64,000 nucleotides of DNA from Natrialba swarupiae (lineage in GTDB: Archaea > Halobacteriota > Halobacteria > Halobacteriales > Natrialbaceae), in the NCBI RefSeq assembly GCF_008245225.1, contig NZ_VTAW01000002.1:124001-188000 (forward strand), in the 5' to 3' direction. The notes beneath the pieces were generated by a model, which saw only the letters and a list, made by a program, of their open reading frames with translations, was not told where the DNA came from and did no database searches. This document shows, piece by piece, positions 18,163-26,323 of this stretch. Position numbers and translations under genes: made by a program. Position 1 is the first letter of the stretch; every line of letters starts with the position of its first letter.

Positions 18163-19146
18163 ATGAAAGCAACCGCGATGGCCCACCCGATCCAGGGGTT
18201 GGTGAAGTACCACGGGATGCGCGACGACATCGAGCGCCTCCCCTACCACGACAGCATCAGTCTCTGTACGGCGCCGAGTCACACCCGGACGACCGTCGAG
18301 TTCTCGATGGACTACGACGAGGATACCTACGTCGTCGACGGCGAGGAACTCGAGGGGCGTGCGTTCGAGCGGGTCGAGGCCGTCGTCGAGAAGGCTCGAT
18401 CGATGTCCGACGCCGCCCACACGGTCTACCCCGTCCGCCTCGAGAGCGAGAATAGCTTCCCCTCGAACGTCGGACTCGGATCGTCGTCATCCGGATTCGC
18501 GGCCGCCGCGGTGGCGCTCGCGGAGGCGGCCGAACTCGATCTCTCGCTCCCCGAGATTTCGACGATCGCCCGCGTCGGCTCTGCCTCGGCCGCTCGAGCG
18601 GTCACGGGCGCGTTCTCCCAACTCGACGCCGGATTGAACGACGATGACTGTCACTCCCGGCGCATTCCGACGGACCTTCACGAGAACTTAAAGATCGTCG
18701 TCGGTCTCGTTCCCTACCACAAGGAGACCGAGGACGCCCACGCGGAGGCGACGGACAGCCACATGTTCGACGCTCGTCGGGCACACGTCCAGGACCAGAT
18801 CGTCGAGATGCGCGACGCGCTCCGCAACGACGAGTTCGACCGCGCGTTCGAACTCGCCGAACAGGATTCGCTGTCGCTGGCCGCGACGACGATGACCGGC
18901 CCTTCGGGGTGGGTCTACTGGCAGCCGGCCACCCTCGCGATCTTCAACCGCGTTCGCGAACTCCGCGAGGAAGAGGACATTCCTGTCTACTTCTCGACCG
19001 ACACCGGCGCGAGCGTCTACGTCAACACCACCGAGGAACACGCCGAGTTCGTCGAGGAGGAGATCGCCGACTGCGGCGTCTCGACGACCACCTGGGACGT
19101 CGGCGGACCCGCCCGTCTGCTCGAGGAGGACGACCACCTGTTCTAG
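18163..19146 (+). CDS. mvaD: Phosphomevalonate decarboxylase (haloarchaeal mevalonate pathway)
   Basis: A 327-residue GHMP-superfamily protein of the diphosphomevalonate decarboxylase family. It has KYHGMRD in place of the KYWGKRD of diphosphomevalonate decarboxylases, the phosphate loop NVGLGSSSSGFAAAA, and DTGASVYVN holding the catalytic Asp. In Haloferax this enzyme decarboxylates phosphomevalonate to isopentenyl phosphate; the changed Lys in the first motif fits that monophosphate substrate. It feeds isoprenoid and archaeal lipid synthesis in the cytosol. A TATA-like atttaagc at 18132-18139 places the start at a leaderless ATG. It is divergent from endonuclease III. Confidence 0.88.
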   Translation: MKATAMAHPIQGLVKYHGMRDDIERLPYHDSISLCTAPSHTRTTVEFSMDYDEDTYVVDGEELEGRAFERVEAVVEKARSMSDAAHTVYPVRLESENSFPSNVGLGSSSSGFAAAAVALAEAAELDLSLPEISTIARVGSASAARAVTGAFSQLDAGLNDDDCHSRRIPTDLHENLKIVVGLVPYHKETEDAHAEATDSHMFDARRAHVQDQIVEMRDALRNDEFDRAFELAEQDSLSLAATTMTGPSGWVYWQPATLAIFNRVRELREEEDIPVYFSTDTGASVYVNTTEEHAEFVEEEIADCGVSTTTWDVGGPARLLEEDDHLF

Positions 19147-19227
19147 ACGCTGTTGACCCAGCGCAACCGCTCCGGACGCCGCTCGAGTACATCAATCGCT
19201 ATACATCTCGAGTCCGTACCTGGTCGT

Positions 19228-20370
19228 ATGCACGTCGTCGTTCTCGGCGCGGGGTACGCGGGGCTCACCCTCACCCGCTCGCTCGAGCGTGAGCTCCCCG
19301 AAGACGTCGCGCTTACGCTCGTCGATCGGTCGCCGGATCACCTCGTTCAACACGAACTTCACCGGGTCGTCCGTCGACCCGAACTCGCCGAGGAGATCAC
19401 AGTGTCCCTCCCCGACGTTCTCGAGCGCGCGGCCGTCCGGGTCGGCCGGGTCGAGGCGATCGATCGGGACGACCGAACCGTGTCGCTCTCGGGAGGCATC
19501 CTCGAGTACGACGTCGCGGCGATCTGTCTCGGCGCGAAAACCGCGTTCTACGGCCTCGAAGGGGTCCGCGAGCACGCGACGCCGCTCACGCGACTCTCGG
19601 ACGCGTTTCGGATCCGCAACCGAGCGCTCGAGGTCCTCGGCGAGGATCACCCGCGGATCGTCGTCGGGGGCGCGGGGCTCTCGGGGGTCCAGGTCGCCGG
19701 CGAACTCGCGGCGCTCGCTCGCGAACGCCGCGCCGAGGCGACGATCACGATCGTCGAGCAGTTTCCGTCCGTCGCGCCGTCGTTCCCGGCGAACTTCCAG
19801 CGGGCCGTCGAAAAGGCCCTCGGGGACGCCGGTGTCGAGATTCGGACCGACGCGACCGTCGCATCGGCGGACGAACGGGCCGTTCACCTCGAGAGCGGTG
19901 AGACGATTCCGTTCGACCAGTTCGTCTGGACCGGCGGTATTCGAGGGTCGGACGCGTTCGAGGGAGAGCGTCCGACGGTCGGAGACGACCTCCGGCTCGA
20001 CGACCGGACGTTCGCGCTGGGTGACGCCGCAACCGTCGTCGACGCCGACGGCGAGACGGTCCCGGCGAGTGCGCAGGCGGCTGTCCGGCAGGCTCGAACG
20101 GCCGCGACCAACGTAACGCGGGTCGTCGAGGCGGCCCGTGGCGAGAGCGACGGCGTCGAGCCCCGAATGGAGTCGTTCAGCTTTCACTCGCCGGGCTGGC
20201 TCGTCAGCGTCGGTGACGATGCCGTCGCACAGGTCGGCCCCGCGGTACTCACGGGCCGTGGGGCGAAGGCGCTCAAATCGACCGTCGGCGTCGGCTACCT
20301 CTCCGCGGTCGGCGCGAGGAGGACGGCGCTCGGTCGCGCTCGAGACGAACTCGATCCGCGACACCGGTAA
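19228..20370 (+). CDS. ndh: Type II NADH dehydrogenase-like flavoprotein
   Basis: A 380-residue FAD/NAD(P)-dependent pyridine nucleotide-disulfide oxidoreductase. The FAD-binding VVVLGAGYAGL is at residues 3-13, an ATG-like motif YDVAAICLGAKT follows, and a second Rossmann motif VVGGAGLSGVQVAGEL near 148-165 binds NADH. The FAD-anchoring LDDRTFALGDAA is near the C-terminus. Expected role: oxidising NADH on the inner membrane face and passing electrons to menaquinone without proton pumping. A TATA-like gctatacatc at 19198-19207 supports the ATG. The 3' end is partly duplicated just downstream. Confidence 0.88.
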   Translation: MHVVVLGAGYAGLTLTRSLERELPEDVALTLVDRSPDHLVQHELHRVVRRPELAEEITVSLPDVLERAAVRVGRVEAIDRDDRTVSLSGGILEYDVAAICLGAKTAFYGLEGVREHATPLTRLSDAFRIRNRALEVLGEDHPRIVVGGAGLSGVQVAGELAALARERRAEATITIVEQFPSVAPSFPANFQRAVEKALGDAGVEIRTDATVASADERAVHLESGETIPFDQFVWTGGIRGSDAFEGERPTVGDDLRLDDRTFALGDAATVVDADGETVPASAQAAVRQARTAATNVTRVVEAARGESDGVEPRMESFSFHSPGWLVSVGDDAVAQVGPAVLTGRGAKALKSTVGVGYLSAVGARRTALGRARDELDPRHR

Positions 20371-20411
20371 CGGTCGCGATGAACTCGATCCGCGTCACCG
20401 GTAGCAGTCGT
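20344..20411 (+). repeat. 34-bp tandem duplication over the ndh stop codon
   Basis: Two adjacent 34-base units (20344-20377 and 20378-20411) agree at about 29 of 34 positions. The first unit encodes the last eight residues and stop of ndh; the second repeats this stretch outside the gene. It looks like a past tandem duplication that left a gene end copy behind. Confidence 0.7.
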
Positions 20412-20448
20412 GGCGACGGTCCGTCGAAGTCGTCGAATTCGGTGGCCG

Positions 20449-21579
20449 TCAGTCGGACGACGACGACCGCGCGTTCGTCCCCCCAACCGGCGACGTCGAC
20501 TGTAGCGCTCGTCGCGTCGACGGCGTCACGCGCTCGAGCGAGCCGCCGGCTTGTGCGACGTCGACGAGCAGGTCGGTCAGGTTCACCAGATCGCCGACGT
20601 ACTCGCGTCGTCGCGTCGCCCAGCGGTCGGATGCAGTCTCGTCGGCCACCAACTCGAGCGAGCGATCGCGGATCGCCTCGTACTCGTCGAACTGTTCGGC
20701 GAGACCGACGCGCTCGAGTTCGCGGAACTCGCCGTACTCGTGGTCGTCGGTTCCCCGATATCGGAGCGCGGGCGTCCCCAGTAAGGCGGCCTCGTTGACC
20801 ATCGTCCCGGTGTCGGCCACCAGTAACGACGCCTCGGCCATGGCGTCGTGGATCAACGCCGGGTGAAGGTCGTACTCGCGAGCGGGGAGATCACGGAGGG
20901 TCATCTCGCCGCCCTCGTCCGAGACGAAGACGGTCGCGCGCTCGCTCAAGCGCTCGAGCAGGTCGCGACGTTGCTCGCGCGTAAAGCCCTCGAGTCCGGC
21001 GTCGTGGAGCGCGTCGAGGCCGTTGAATCGAACCAACGCGTACGGCTCGTCGGGACCGATCCCGAGGTACTCCCGGACGGCGCCGTCCGGTTCGAAGACG
21101 TCGGGGTGGAGATACGCACACTCCTTGAAGCCGTCGAAGGTGTAGTGGTCGTCGCCGAGGTCGCGGCGAGTCACCGCCGGCGAGATGATGCAGTCGGCGA
21201 AGGGCCTGGAGACGGTGTGGTTGAAATCGCCCGGTTCGTCGTCGAGCACCAACACGGTCGGCGTCCGGGTCACCGTCCCGGCGAGGGCGGCGTAGGGACC
21301 CCGCCCGAAGACAACGTCTGGTCGGAATCGAAGGCTCTCGCCGACGATCCGGGCGGCTTGCTCGCCGAGTTCGCGCGCCAGCTGTGGCTTCGTCGGCGCC
21401 GTAGTCTCGTGTCTCCCGTAACGCCGGAACGGCATCCCGAAGAACTCGAGTAGGTCGGTCGTACAGGCGTACTCCCTGGTCAGGACGAGGACGTCGTGGC
21501 CGGCGTCCTCGAGGCGATCAGCCGCGTGGCGATAGAGGTGAACGTGCGCGGGCGTGTTAGCGAAGACGAGAATCCGCAT
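20449..21579 (-). CDS. DUF354-type glycosyltransferase-like protein
   Basis: A 376-residue protein with a GT-B-like plan: an N-terminal Rossmann half beginning RILVFANTPAHVHLYRHAA and a C-terminal half with AEASLLVADTGTMVNEAALLGTPALRYRG, the sugar-nucleotide-side motif of UDP-GlcNAc 2-epimerase-like and DUF354 proteins. It probably handles a nucleotide sugar for a surface glycan; the sugar is unknown. The ATG at 21579 is chosen because an ATTACAAAGC box lies 34 bases upstream, as in neighbouring surface-glycan genes. It is divergent from the next glycosyltransferase gene. The C-terminus ends in a Ser run. Confidence 0.8.
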   Translation of the reverse strand: MRILVFANTPAHVHLYRHAADRLEDAGHDVLVLTREYACTTDLLEFFGMPFRRYGRHETTAPTKPQLARELGEQAARIVGESLRFRPDVVFGRGPYAALAGTVTRTPTVLVLDDEPGDFNHTVSRPFADCIISPAVTRRDLGDDHYTFDGFKECAYLHPDVFEPDGAVREYLGIGPDEPYALVRFNGLDALHDAGLEGFTREQRRDLLERLSERATVFVSDEGGEMTLRDLPAREYDLHPALIHDAMAEASLLVADTGTMVNEAALLGTPALRYRGTDDHEYGEFRELERVGLAEQFDEYEAIRDRSLELVADETASDRWATRRREYVGDLVNLTDLLVDVAQAGGSLERVTPSTRRALQSTSPVGGTNARSSSSD

Positions 21580-21603
21580 CGAGGGTGGATTCCCGCCGCG
21601 CGT

Positions 21604-21613
21604 GCTTTGTAAT
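21604..21613 (-). promoter_or_regulatory. ATTACAAAGC box before the DUF354 gene
   Basis: On the minus strand the box reads ATTACAAAGC and its first base is 34 bases before the ATG at 21579. It differs at one position from the ATAACAAAGC shared by the other surface-glycan units. Confidence 0.6.
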
Positions 21614-21692
21614 CGTACACGTACAAACGAACGTGGGTCGGCGGCGCTGGCGGACCATTCGGTGCGACGAGACGTGTCGGAAAAAGGGGCGG

Positions 21693-21702
21693 ATAACGAA
21701 GC
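21693..21702 (+). promoter_or_regulatory. ATAACGAAGC box before the GT4 gene
   Basis: One mismatch from ATAACAAAGC; its first base is 40 bases before the ATG at 21733. It lies back to back with the box of the divergent DUF354 gene. Confidence 0.5.
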
Positions 21703-21732
21703 GTCGTCGGGCGGTTTCACTCCTCGACCCGG

Positions 21733-22650
21733 ATGCACGTGCTCGCGCTGACGACGAACGACGACGCGCCGTTCATGAACGAGCAGATGCGACTCCTAGA
21801 GCGCCGCGGCGTCTCGTTTTCGACGCTTTCGGTCTCCGGCGACGGCCGCGCGGGCCACTCGAGGGGGCCGACCGACTACCTCCGATTCTTCCCGTCGGTC
21901 CTCCGCGAGTCGACGAACGGCTACGATCTGATCCACGCCCACTACGGGCTGACGGCACCGATGGGCCTCGCACAGTGTCGCAAGCCGGTCGTGCTCTCGC
22001 TGTGGGGATCGGACCTCTACGGCCCGATCGAGCCGATCAGCCGCGCCTGCGTCCCGATCTGTGACGAGGTGGTCGTCATGTCCGAGGAGATGCGGGAGTA
22101 CCTCGGACGGGAGTGTACGGTCGTCCCGGACGGCGTCGACCTCGAGAAGTTCCATCCCGGTCCCAGGCGGGACGCACGCGAGGCGGTCGGCTGGGCCGGC
22201 GACGAGTACCAGGTACTGTTTCCGTACACGCCAAAGCGGACGGTGAAGAACTACCCCCGCGCCCGTCGGATCGTCAACGCGGTCAACGGACTGGTCGACC
22301 GCCCGGTCAGGCTCCGGACGGTCTACGACGTCGATCACGAGACCATCCCGGACTACATGAACGCCGCCGACGCGCTGTTGATGACCTCCGATAGCGAGGG
22401 ATCGCCGAACTCGGTGAAGGAGGCTCTCGCCTGTAACCTCCCGGTCGTTGCAACCGACGTCGGCGACGTTCGGACGCGCCTCGAGGGAGTCTCCCCCTCC
22501 TGCGTGAGCGACGACGACGAGGACCTGGTCGACGGGCTTCGGGAGATCCTCGAGCGCGGCGAGCGATCGAACGGTCGCGAGGCGGCCCGCGAGGTGAGCC
22601 TCGACAACACGGCGACGCGGATGCTCGAGGTGTACGAACGAGTCGTCTAA
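21733..22650 (+). CDS. Glycosyltransferase family 4 protein
   Basis: A 305-residue GT-B glycosyltransferase. The N-terminal half has DLIHAHYGLTAP; the C-terminal half carries the retaining-GT4 donor motif near 221-230, SEGSPNSVKEAL, where the first Glu and the Glu of KEAL contact the nucleotide sugar. VVPDGVDLEKFHPGP is the usual hinge signature. It should add a sugar to a lipid-linked or extracellular glycan at the cytoplasmic membrane face; donor and acceptor are unknown. It is somewhat shorter than typical GT4 enzymes (about 350-400) but both halves are present. Confidence 0.88.
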   Translation: MHVLALTTNDDAPFMNEQMRLLERRGVSFSTLSVSGDGRAGHSRGPTDYLRFFPSVLRESTNGYDLIHAHYGLTAPMGLAQCRKPVVLSLWGSDLYGPIEPISRACVPICDEVVVMSEEMREYLGRECTVVPDGVDLEKFHPGPRRDAREAVGWAGDEYQVLFPYTPKRTVKNYPRARRIVNAVNGLVDRPVRLRTVYDVDHETIPDYMNAADALLMTSDSEGSPNSVKEALACNLPVVATDVGDVRTRLEGVSPSCVSDDDEDLVDGLREILERGERSNGREAAREVSLDNTATRMLEVYERVV

Positions 22651-22709
22651 ATCAGGAGGGTGCCTCGAAAAACCGTCAGTCGACGTGCTCGAGAGTGAGT
22701 TCTGGCAAA

Positions 22710-23012
22710 CTATTCGCTACGAGCGGTTTCGACCGAATCCGAAACCCCCTCTTCGTCGACACGCTGGCGAAGGTCGTCGAGGCGGGCGTGTAGCTCGTCG
22801 TCGCTCACCGGCTCCTGTTCGGCGCGAGCGAGTAGCTGTTCGACGCGAAGTGCGGCGATAGCTGGCTCGTCGTTTAGTTCGATCAGGTGGCGACGGACGG
22901 ACTCCTTGATGAACTCGCTCTTGTTCGTGTAGACGCCTGTCTCTTCGAGAAACTGCTCGAGTTCCCGGTCGAGCTCTGTAGGGAATTTGACGCTAACGTT
23001 GGCGTACTTCAT
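22710..23012 (-). CDS. Ribbon-helix-helix transcription regulator
   Basis: One hundred residues. The N-terminus KYANVSVKFPTELDRELEQFLEE is a CopG/Arc-type ribbon followed by NKSEFIKESVRRHLIEL, the two helices of the RHH fold, which binds DNA as a dimer. The C-terminal half is a charged helix. There is no toxin-like gene next to it, so antitoxin status is not supported. A 20-base palindrome lies directly before the ATG and a TATA-like tttatttgg (about 23035-23043) just beyond it, an arrangement that fits autorepression of a leaderless transcript. Confidence 0.8.
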   Translation of the reverse strand: MKYANVSVKFPTELDRELEQFLEETGVYTNKSEFIKESVRRHLIELNDEPAIAALRVEQLLARAEQEPVSDDELHARLDDLRQRVDEEGVSDSVETARSE

Positions 23013-23032
23013 TGTAATACTATAGTAGTACA
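23013..23032. promoter_or_regulatory. Palindromic operator at the RHH gene start
   Basis: TGTAATACTATAGTAGTACA equals its reverse complement at 18 of 20 positions. It fills the space between the TATA-like box and the ATG of the RHH gene, where a bound repressor would block transcription initiation. That the RHH protein binds here is inference. Confidence 0.6.
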
Positions 23033-23099
23033 GCCAAATAAAGATGCGGACATCCTCGATGGAACGATCGATCGTCTCTCGACATGGTCCCGGGGCAGT

Positions 23100-24062
23100 T
23101 CACCCGTTCGTCGACCGGTACCACGCCACCGTCTCCGGCAGGTGCGCCTCGAGCGGTTCGTACTCGTAGCCCAGTTCCTCGTGGGCTTTCTGCGAGCTGT
23201 AGAATAGTTCGCTGGTCGCGAGACGGGCCATCCGCCGGTCGAAGGGAAACACTCGCCTGTCGGCGACGGCGTCGACGACCTCGGCGACTGGGCCGGCGGC
23301 GTGGATCGCCGTCGACGGAACGGGAACGCGTGCGGGGGAGCCACCCGCGTGGTCGGCGATCCGTTCGGCCGCCCGGTCGTAGGTGAGGTTCTCGCCGCCG
23401 AGGATGTAGTGGTCGCCGCGCGTGCCGGCGGCGTAGGCCGAAAGTAGGCCGTCGACGACGTCCGAGACGCCGACGACGCTCAGTCCGCCCGGGAGGTAGG
23501 CGGGCATCGTCGGCTCGAGGCCCATCGCGAGCAACTGTGGGGTAAAGGAGTCGTCGCCGGGGCCGAAGATCGAAGTGGGGTGAACCGTCACCGCATCGCC
23601 GTCGTCCTCGGCGTACCGGTCGACCAGTCGTTCGGCCGCGGCTTTCGAGGACTGGTAGGCACCGATCGGTTCGGCGAAGTCCGTCTCGTCGGCGAAGCGT
23701 TTCGTGGTCCGGCGGGTGCCCGCGGTGCTGGTGAAGACAAGCCGGCCGACGTCCGAATCGCGACAGGCCGACAGCAGCGTCGCCGTCCCGTCGCGGTTGA
23801 CCCGTTCGACGGTCTCCGGGCCGGCACTCCAGAGCCCGACGCCGGCGAGGTGGAAGACGGCGTCGACCCCGTCGACGAGCGCCCGGAGGGTCTCGTCTTC
23901 GAACACGTCTCCGACGTACCAGTCGACGCCCTCCAGCCCGTTTCGATCGGAGGTCGGGCGGCTGAGTCCCCGAACGTCCCACCCCTCCTCGAGCAGTCGC
24001 TCACACAGGTGGCCCCCGAGAAACCCCGTCGCGCCGGTGACCGCCGCGACGTCAGTCGGCAT
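23100..24062 (-). CDS. NAD-dependent epimerase/dehydratase (extended SDR)
   Basis: A 320-residue extended short-chain dehydrogenase. The dinucleotide motif GATGFLG is at 10-16 (VTGATGFLGGHL) and the catalytic Tyr-x3-Lys is in GAYQSSKAAAE near 136-140; TSIFGPGDDSFTP follows as in sugar epimerases. It likely acts on a nucleotide-linked or free sugar. The start overlaps the end of the DUF362 gene by 11 bases, making it the third gene of a tightly packed operon with the Gfo/Idh gene. Exact substrate is not predictable. Confidence 0.85.
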   Translation of the reverse strand: MPTDVAAVTGATGFLGGHLCERLLEEGWDVRGLSRPTSDRNGLEGVDWYVGDVFEDETLRALVDGVDAVFHLAGVGLWSAGPETVERVNRDGTATLLSACRDSDVGRLVFTSTAGTRRTTKRFADETDFAEPIGAYQSSKAAAERLVDRYAEDDGDAVTVHPTSIFGPGDDSFTPQLLAMGLEPTMPAYLPGGLSVVGVSDVVDGLLSAYAAGTRGDHYILGGENLTYDRAAERIADHAGGSPARVPVPSTAIHAAGPVAEVVDAVADRRVFPFDRRMARLATSELFYSSQKAHEELGYEYEPLEAHLPETVAWYRSTNG

Positions 24063-25026
24063 CCCCTTTCCCCTCGAGTTGCGGTGGGACGGCATCGCGC
24101 CCGGCCGCGGCGTACAGTCGGTAGGCTGCGGTCACTACCGGATGCATGTCTCCGTCCGGCGGTAACTCGCCGCCGGAGAGCCGATCGCCGATCGCCTCGA
24201 CGTCAAGCGTTCGCGCCTCCGGCCCGACGCGTTCGACGTCGATTCTCGCCCCGTCCTCGAGCGCGAGTGAGAGTGCGGGCTCCTCGTCGATCGACCGGCC
24301 GAGAAGCGAAGCGGCGACGGCGTCGGTTGGCGCCGTCGGACCGGCGAAGATCGCGTTCGCCGCGTGTGGCGTCCCGCCGTAGGCCGTCGTCGCGTCGAGA
24401 ATCGAGAGCGCGGGATCGACGATGTCGGCGGCCGCGACTGCCGTCGCGTCCGGATCGTCCGTCTCATCGCCGAGCGCTGCGAGCGTCCGCATGCCGCCGG
24501 CAACCGCCCCCGACTCGGTCGGCCTGAGCGTCGGGACGACGACCACGGTGCGCTCGAGGAGGTCGGTCGGCACCGCGAACGGAACCGACCGATCGTCGAC
24601 GGATCGAACGACTCTGGTCCGGCTCGTCTCGTCGTCGATCCCCGAAAACGTCGCTTCGAAGCGTTCGAGAACCGCCGGGTAGCCGAGGTAGGCGGCGGTT
24701 CGGTCGGCGTCGATTCCGGTTCCGGCGCCGACGACGTCGATCTCGGCGTCGCCCCGACGCTCGATGTGGGAGACGAGCGCCCCGACGAGCGCCGGATCGG
24801 TCACCATCCCGGTCGACGGGTGAAAGGGGTAGTGGACGTCGGGAACGACGGCGATTCGATCGGCGTTCTCGATCACAGTGATCGACGGCTCGAGGATCGC
24901 CGAAAGTGACGACTCGAACGTCGCCATCCGCGCGTCGACGTCGGGGAGCCAGCCACCGGTTCGGTCGCCGGCGTCGACGGCGGCCACGCGAACGTGACCG
25001 TGGCTCCCGCCGTGGTCAGCACTCAT
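24052..25026 (-). CDS. DUF362-like protein
   Basis: A 324-residue protein resembling the DUF362 family (nickel-pincer or ferredoxin-linked proteins of unknown role). Recognisable segments are VVPDVHYPFHPSTGMVTDPALVGALV, VDVVGAGTGIDADRTAAYLGY-like and the later TAYGGTPHAANAIFAGPTAP; no cysteine cluster is present, unlike ferredoxin-fused members. The start overlaps the Gfo/Idh stop in ATGA and the end overlaps the epimerase by 11 bases, so the three should be coexpressed and act on a common surface-sugar pathway. That role is inference. Confidence 0.6.
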   Translation of the reverse strand: MSADHGGSHGHVRVAAVDAGDRTGGWLPDVDARMATFESSLSAILEPSITVIENADRIAVVPDVHYPFHPSTGMVTDPALVGALVSHIERRGDAEIDVVGAGTGIDADRTAAYLGYPAVLERFEATFSGIDDETSRTRVVRSVDDRSVPFAVPTDLLERTVVVVPTLRPTESGAVAGGMRTLAALGDETDDPDATAVAAADIVDPALSILDATTAYGGTPHAANAIFAGPTAPTDAVAASLLGRSIDEEPALSLALEDGARIDVERVGPEARTLDVEAIGDRLSGGELPPDGDMHPVVTAAYRLYAAAGRDAVPPQLEGKGDAD

Positions 25027-26126
25027 AGCGTCACCTCCGTCGCCTCGAGATCGTTCGATCCGGTCGGTTTGGCACACTCGTAGGCGGCTTCGGCGAGCTC
25101 GAGCGTCCGCTTGCCGTCGCGGCCATCGACGGGCGGCCGTTCGTCGTTCCGGATGGCGTCGAAAAACGCAGCCAGGGCATCGTAGTGTGCCCGGAGGTAG
25201 AACGTCGGGCCGAAGACGTCCGGGTCGTCTCCGGTCACCCGACCGGCGACGTTTCCGATCGCGGATTTGGCGGCACTCGCATAGAAGTTCTCCGGGAGGT
25301 ACTCCTCGTTGGCGATCGTCCCCGTCACGCCCTCGAGACGGAGCCGCGTGTTGACCTCGGGGAGCTGTTCCCACTGGTAGGAACCACAGTGAAGCGTGAT
25401 CGTCGTCTCGGTCTCCGGCGCCCGGAGCAGTACCGTCGCGGCGTCTTCGACCGGCAACTCGAGCGTCTCGCCGATCGCCGCGCTCTCGACCTCGAGGTCG
25501 CCGAACAGCCACTCGAGGACGTCGAAACAGTGAATTCCGAGTTCGAGCAACGAGCCGCCCCCGGCCGCGTCGGCGTCGAGCGGCCACTCCGGCGGTGAGT
25601 CCGTCGCCGGCGGTCGACCGAGGGCGCCGTCGTTGAGCCGCGTGATCGACGCGTACGGCACGTGACCGACGCGACCGTCCTCGTAGGCCTCCTTGACTCC
25701 AACTACGTCGGGCTGGTAGCGAAGCGTGTGGTCGACGCCCACGGCGATCCCCGCGTCCGTCGCCGCCTCGAGCATCCGGTCGGCTTCCGCGCTCGAGCGG
25801 GCCAAGGGTTTCTCGACGAAGACGTCGATGCCGGCTGCGGCGGCCTGCTCGACGGCGTCCGCGTGGAGAAACGGGGGCAGCGCGACGACCGCGGCGTCGA
25901 GATCCTCCGACTCGAGGAGCGTGGCGTAATCGTCGTACGTCCGCGAGACGCCGGCGCGTTTCGCCCGGGCTCGGTTCTCCGATCGGGCGTCCGCGACCGC
26001 ACGGACGTCCACGCCGGGCATGACCAGCGCCGATTTCAGATGGACAGTGCCGATGTTTCCAGCCCCGAGTACGCCCACAGCGAGTGAATCTGACTCCGTC
26101 AACCGCGAGAGAAGTGCCGTATTCAT
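25023..26126 (-). CDS. Gfo/Idh/MocA-type oxidoreductase
   Basis: A 367-residue dehydrogenase. The NAD(P) motif VLGAGNIG is at 19-26, EKP at 105-107 provides the conserved catalytic Lys, and GIHCFDVLEWLFG near 180 matches the second family signature. Such enzymes oxidise or reduce sugar or inositol hydroxyls. It is the first gene of the three-gene operon with DUF362 and the epimerase. An exact ATAACAAAGC box lies with its first base 34 bases before the ATG. Confidence 0.88.
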   Translation of the reverse strand: MNTALLSRLTESDSLAVGVLGAGNIGTVHLKSALVMPGVDVRAVADARSENRARAKRAGVSRTYDDYATLLESEDLDAAVVALPPFLHADAVEQAAAAGIDVFVEKPLARSSAEADRMLEAATDAGIAVGVDHTLRYQPDVVGVKEAYEDGRVGHVPYASITRLNDGALGRPPATDSPPEWPLDADAAGGGSLLELGIHCFDVLEWLFGDLEVESAAIGETLELPVEDAATVLLRAPETETTITLHCGSYQWEQLPEVNTRLRLEGVTGTIANEEYLPENFYASAAKSAIGNVAGRVTGDDPDVFGPTFYLRAHYDALAAFFDAIRNDERPPVDGRDGKRTLELAEAAYECAKPTGSNDLEATEVTL

Positions 26127-26150
26127 CTGTCGGAGACGGGGTGGCGTCGG

Positions 26151-26160
26151 GCTTTGTTAT
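26151..26160 (-). promoter_or_regulatory. ATAACAAAGC box before the Gfo/Idh operon
   Basis: Exact copy on the minus strand, followed by CCCG as at two other loci. First base 34 bases before the ATG at 26126. Confidence 0.7.
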
Positions 26161-26323
26161 CATCGCCGTACAGCGCTGTCGTCGTCGGATTCGTGATCGT
26201 ACAGCGACCTGCCGTCGGAATCGGCTGTGGTTCGGATCGACGACCGGACCGATCAACAGCGCTGACAGTCGGTCTCGGAGACGGTAAGACGAAAATACAC
26301 TGGGCGAGCGGATCGAGCCGAAA

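Noticed and set aside
22710-23012. RHH protein as antitoxin of a toxin-antitoxin pair
   Set aside because: No toxin-like frame lies beside it; the next gene on that strand, beyond 23100, is an epimerase.
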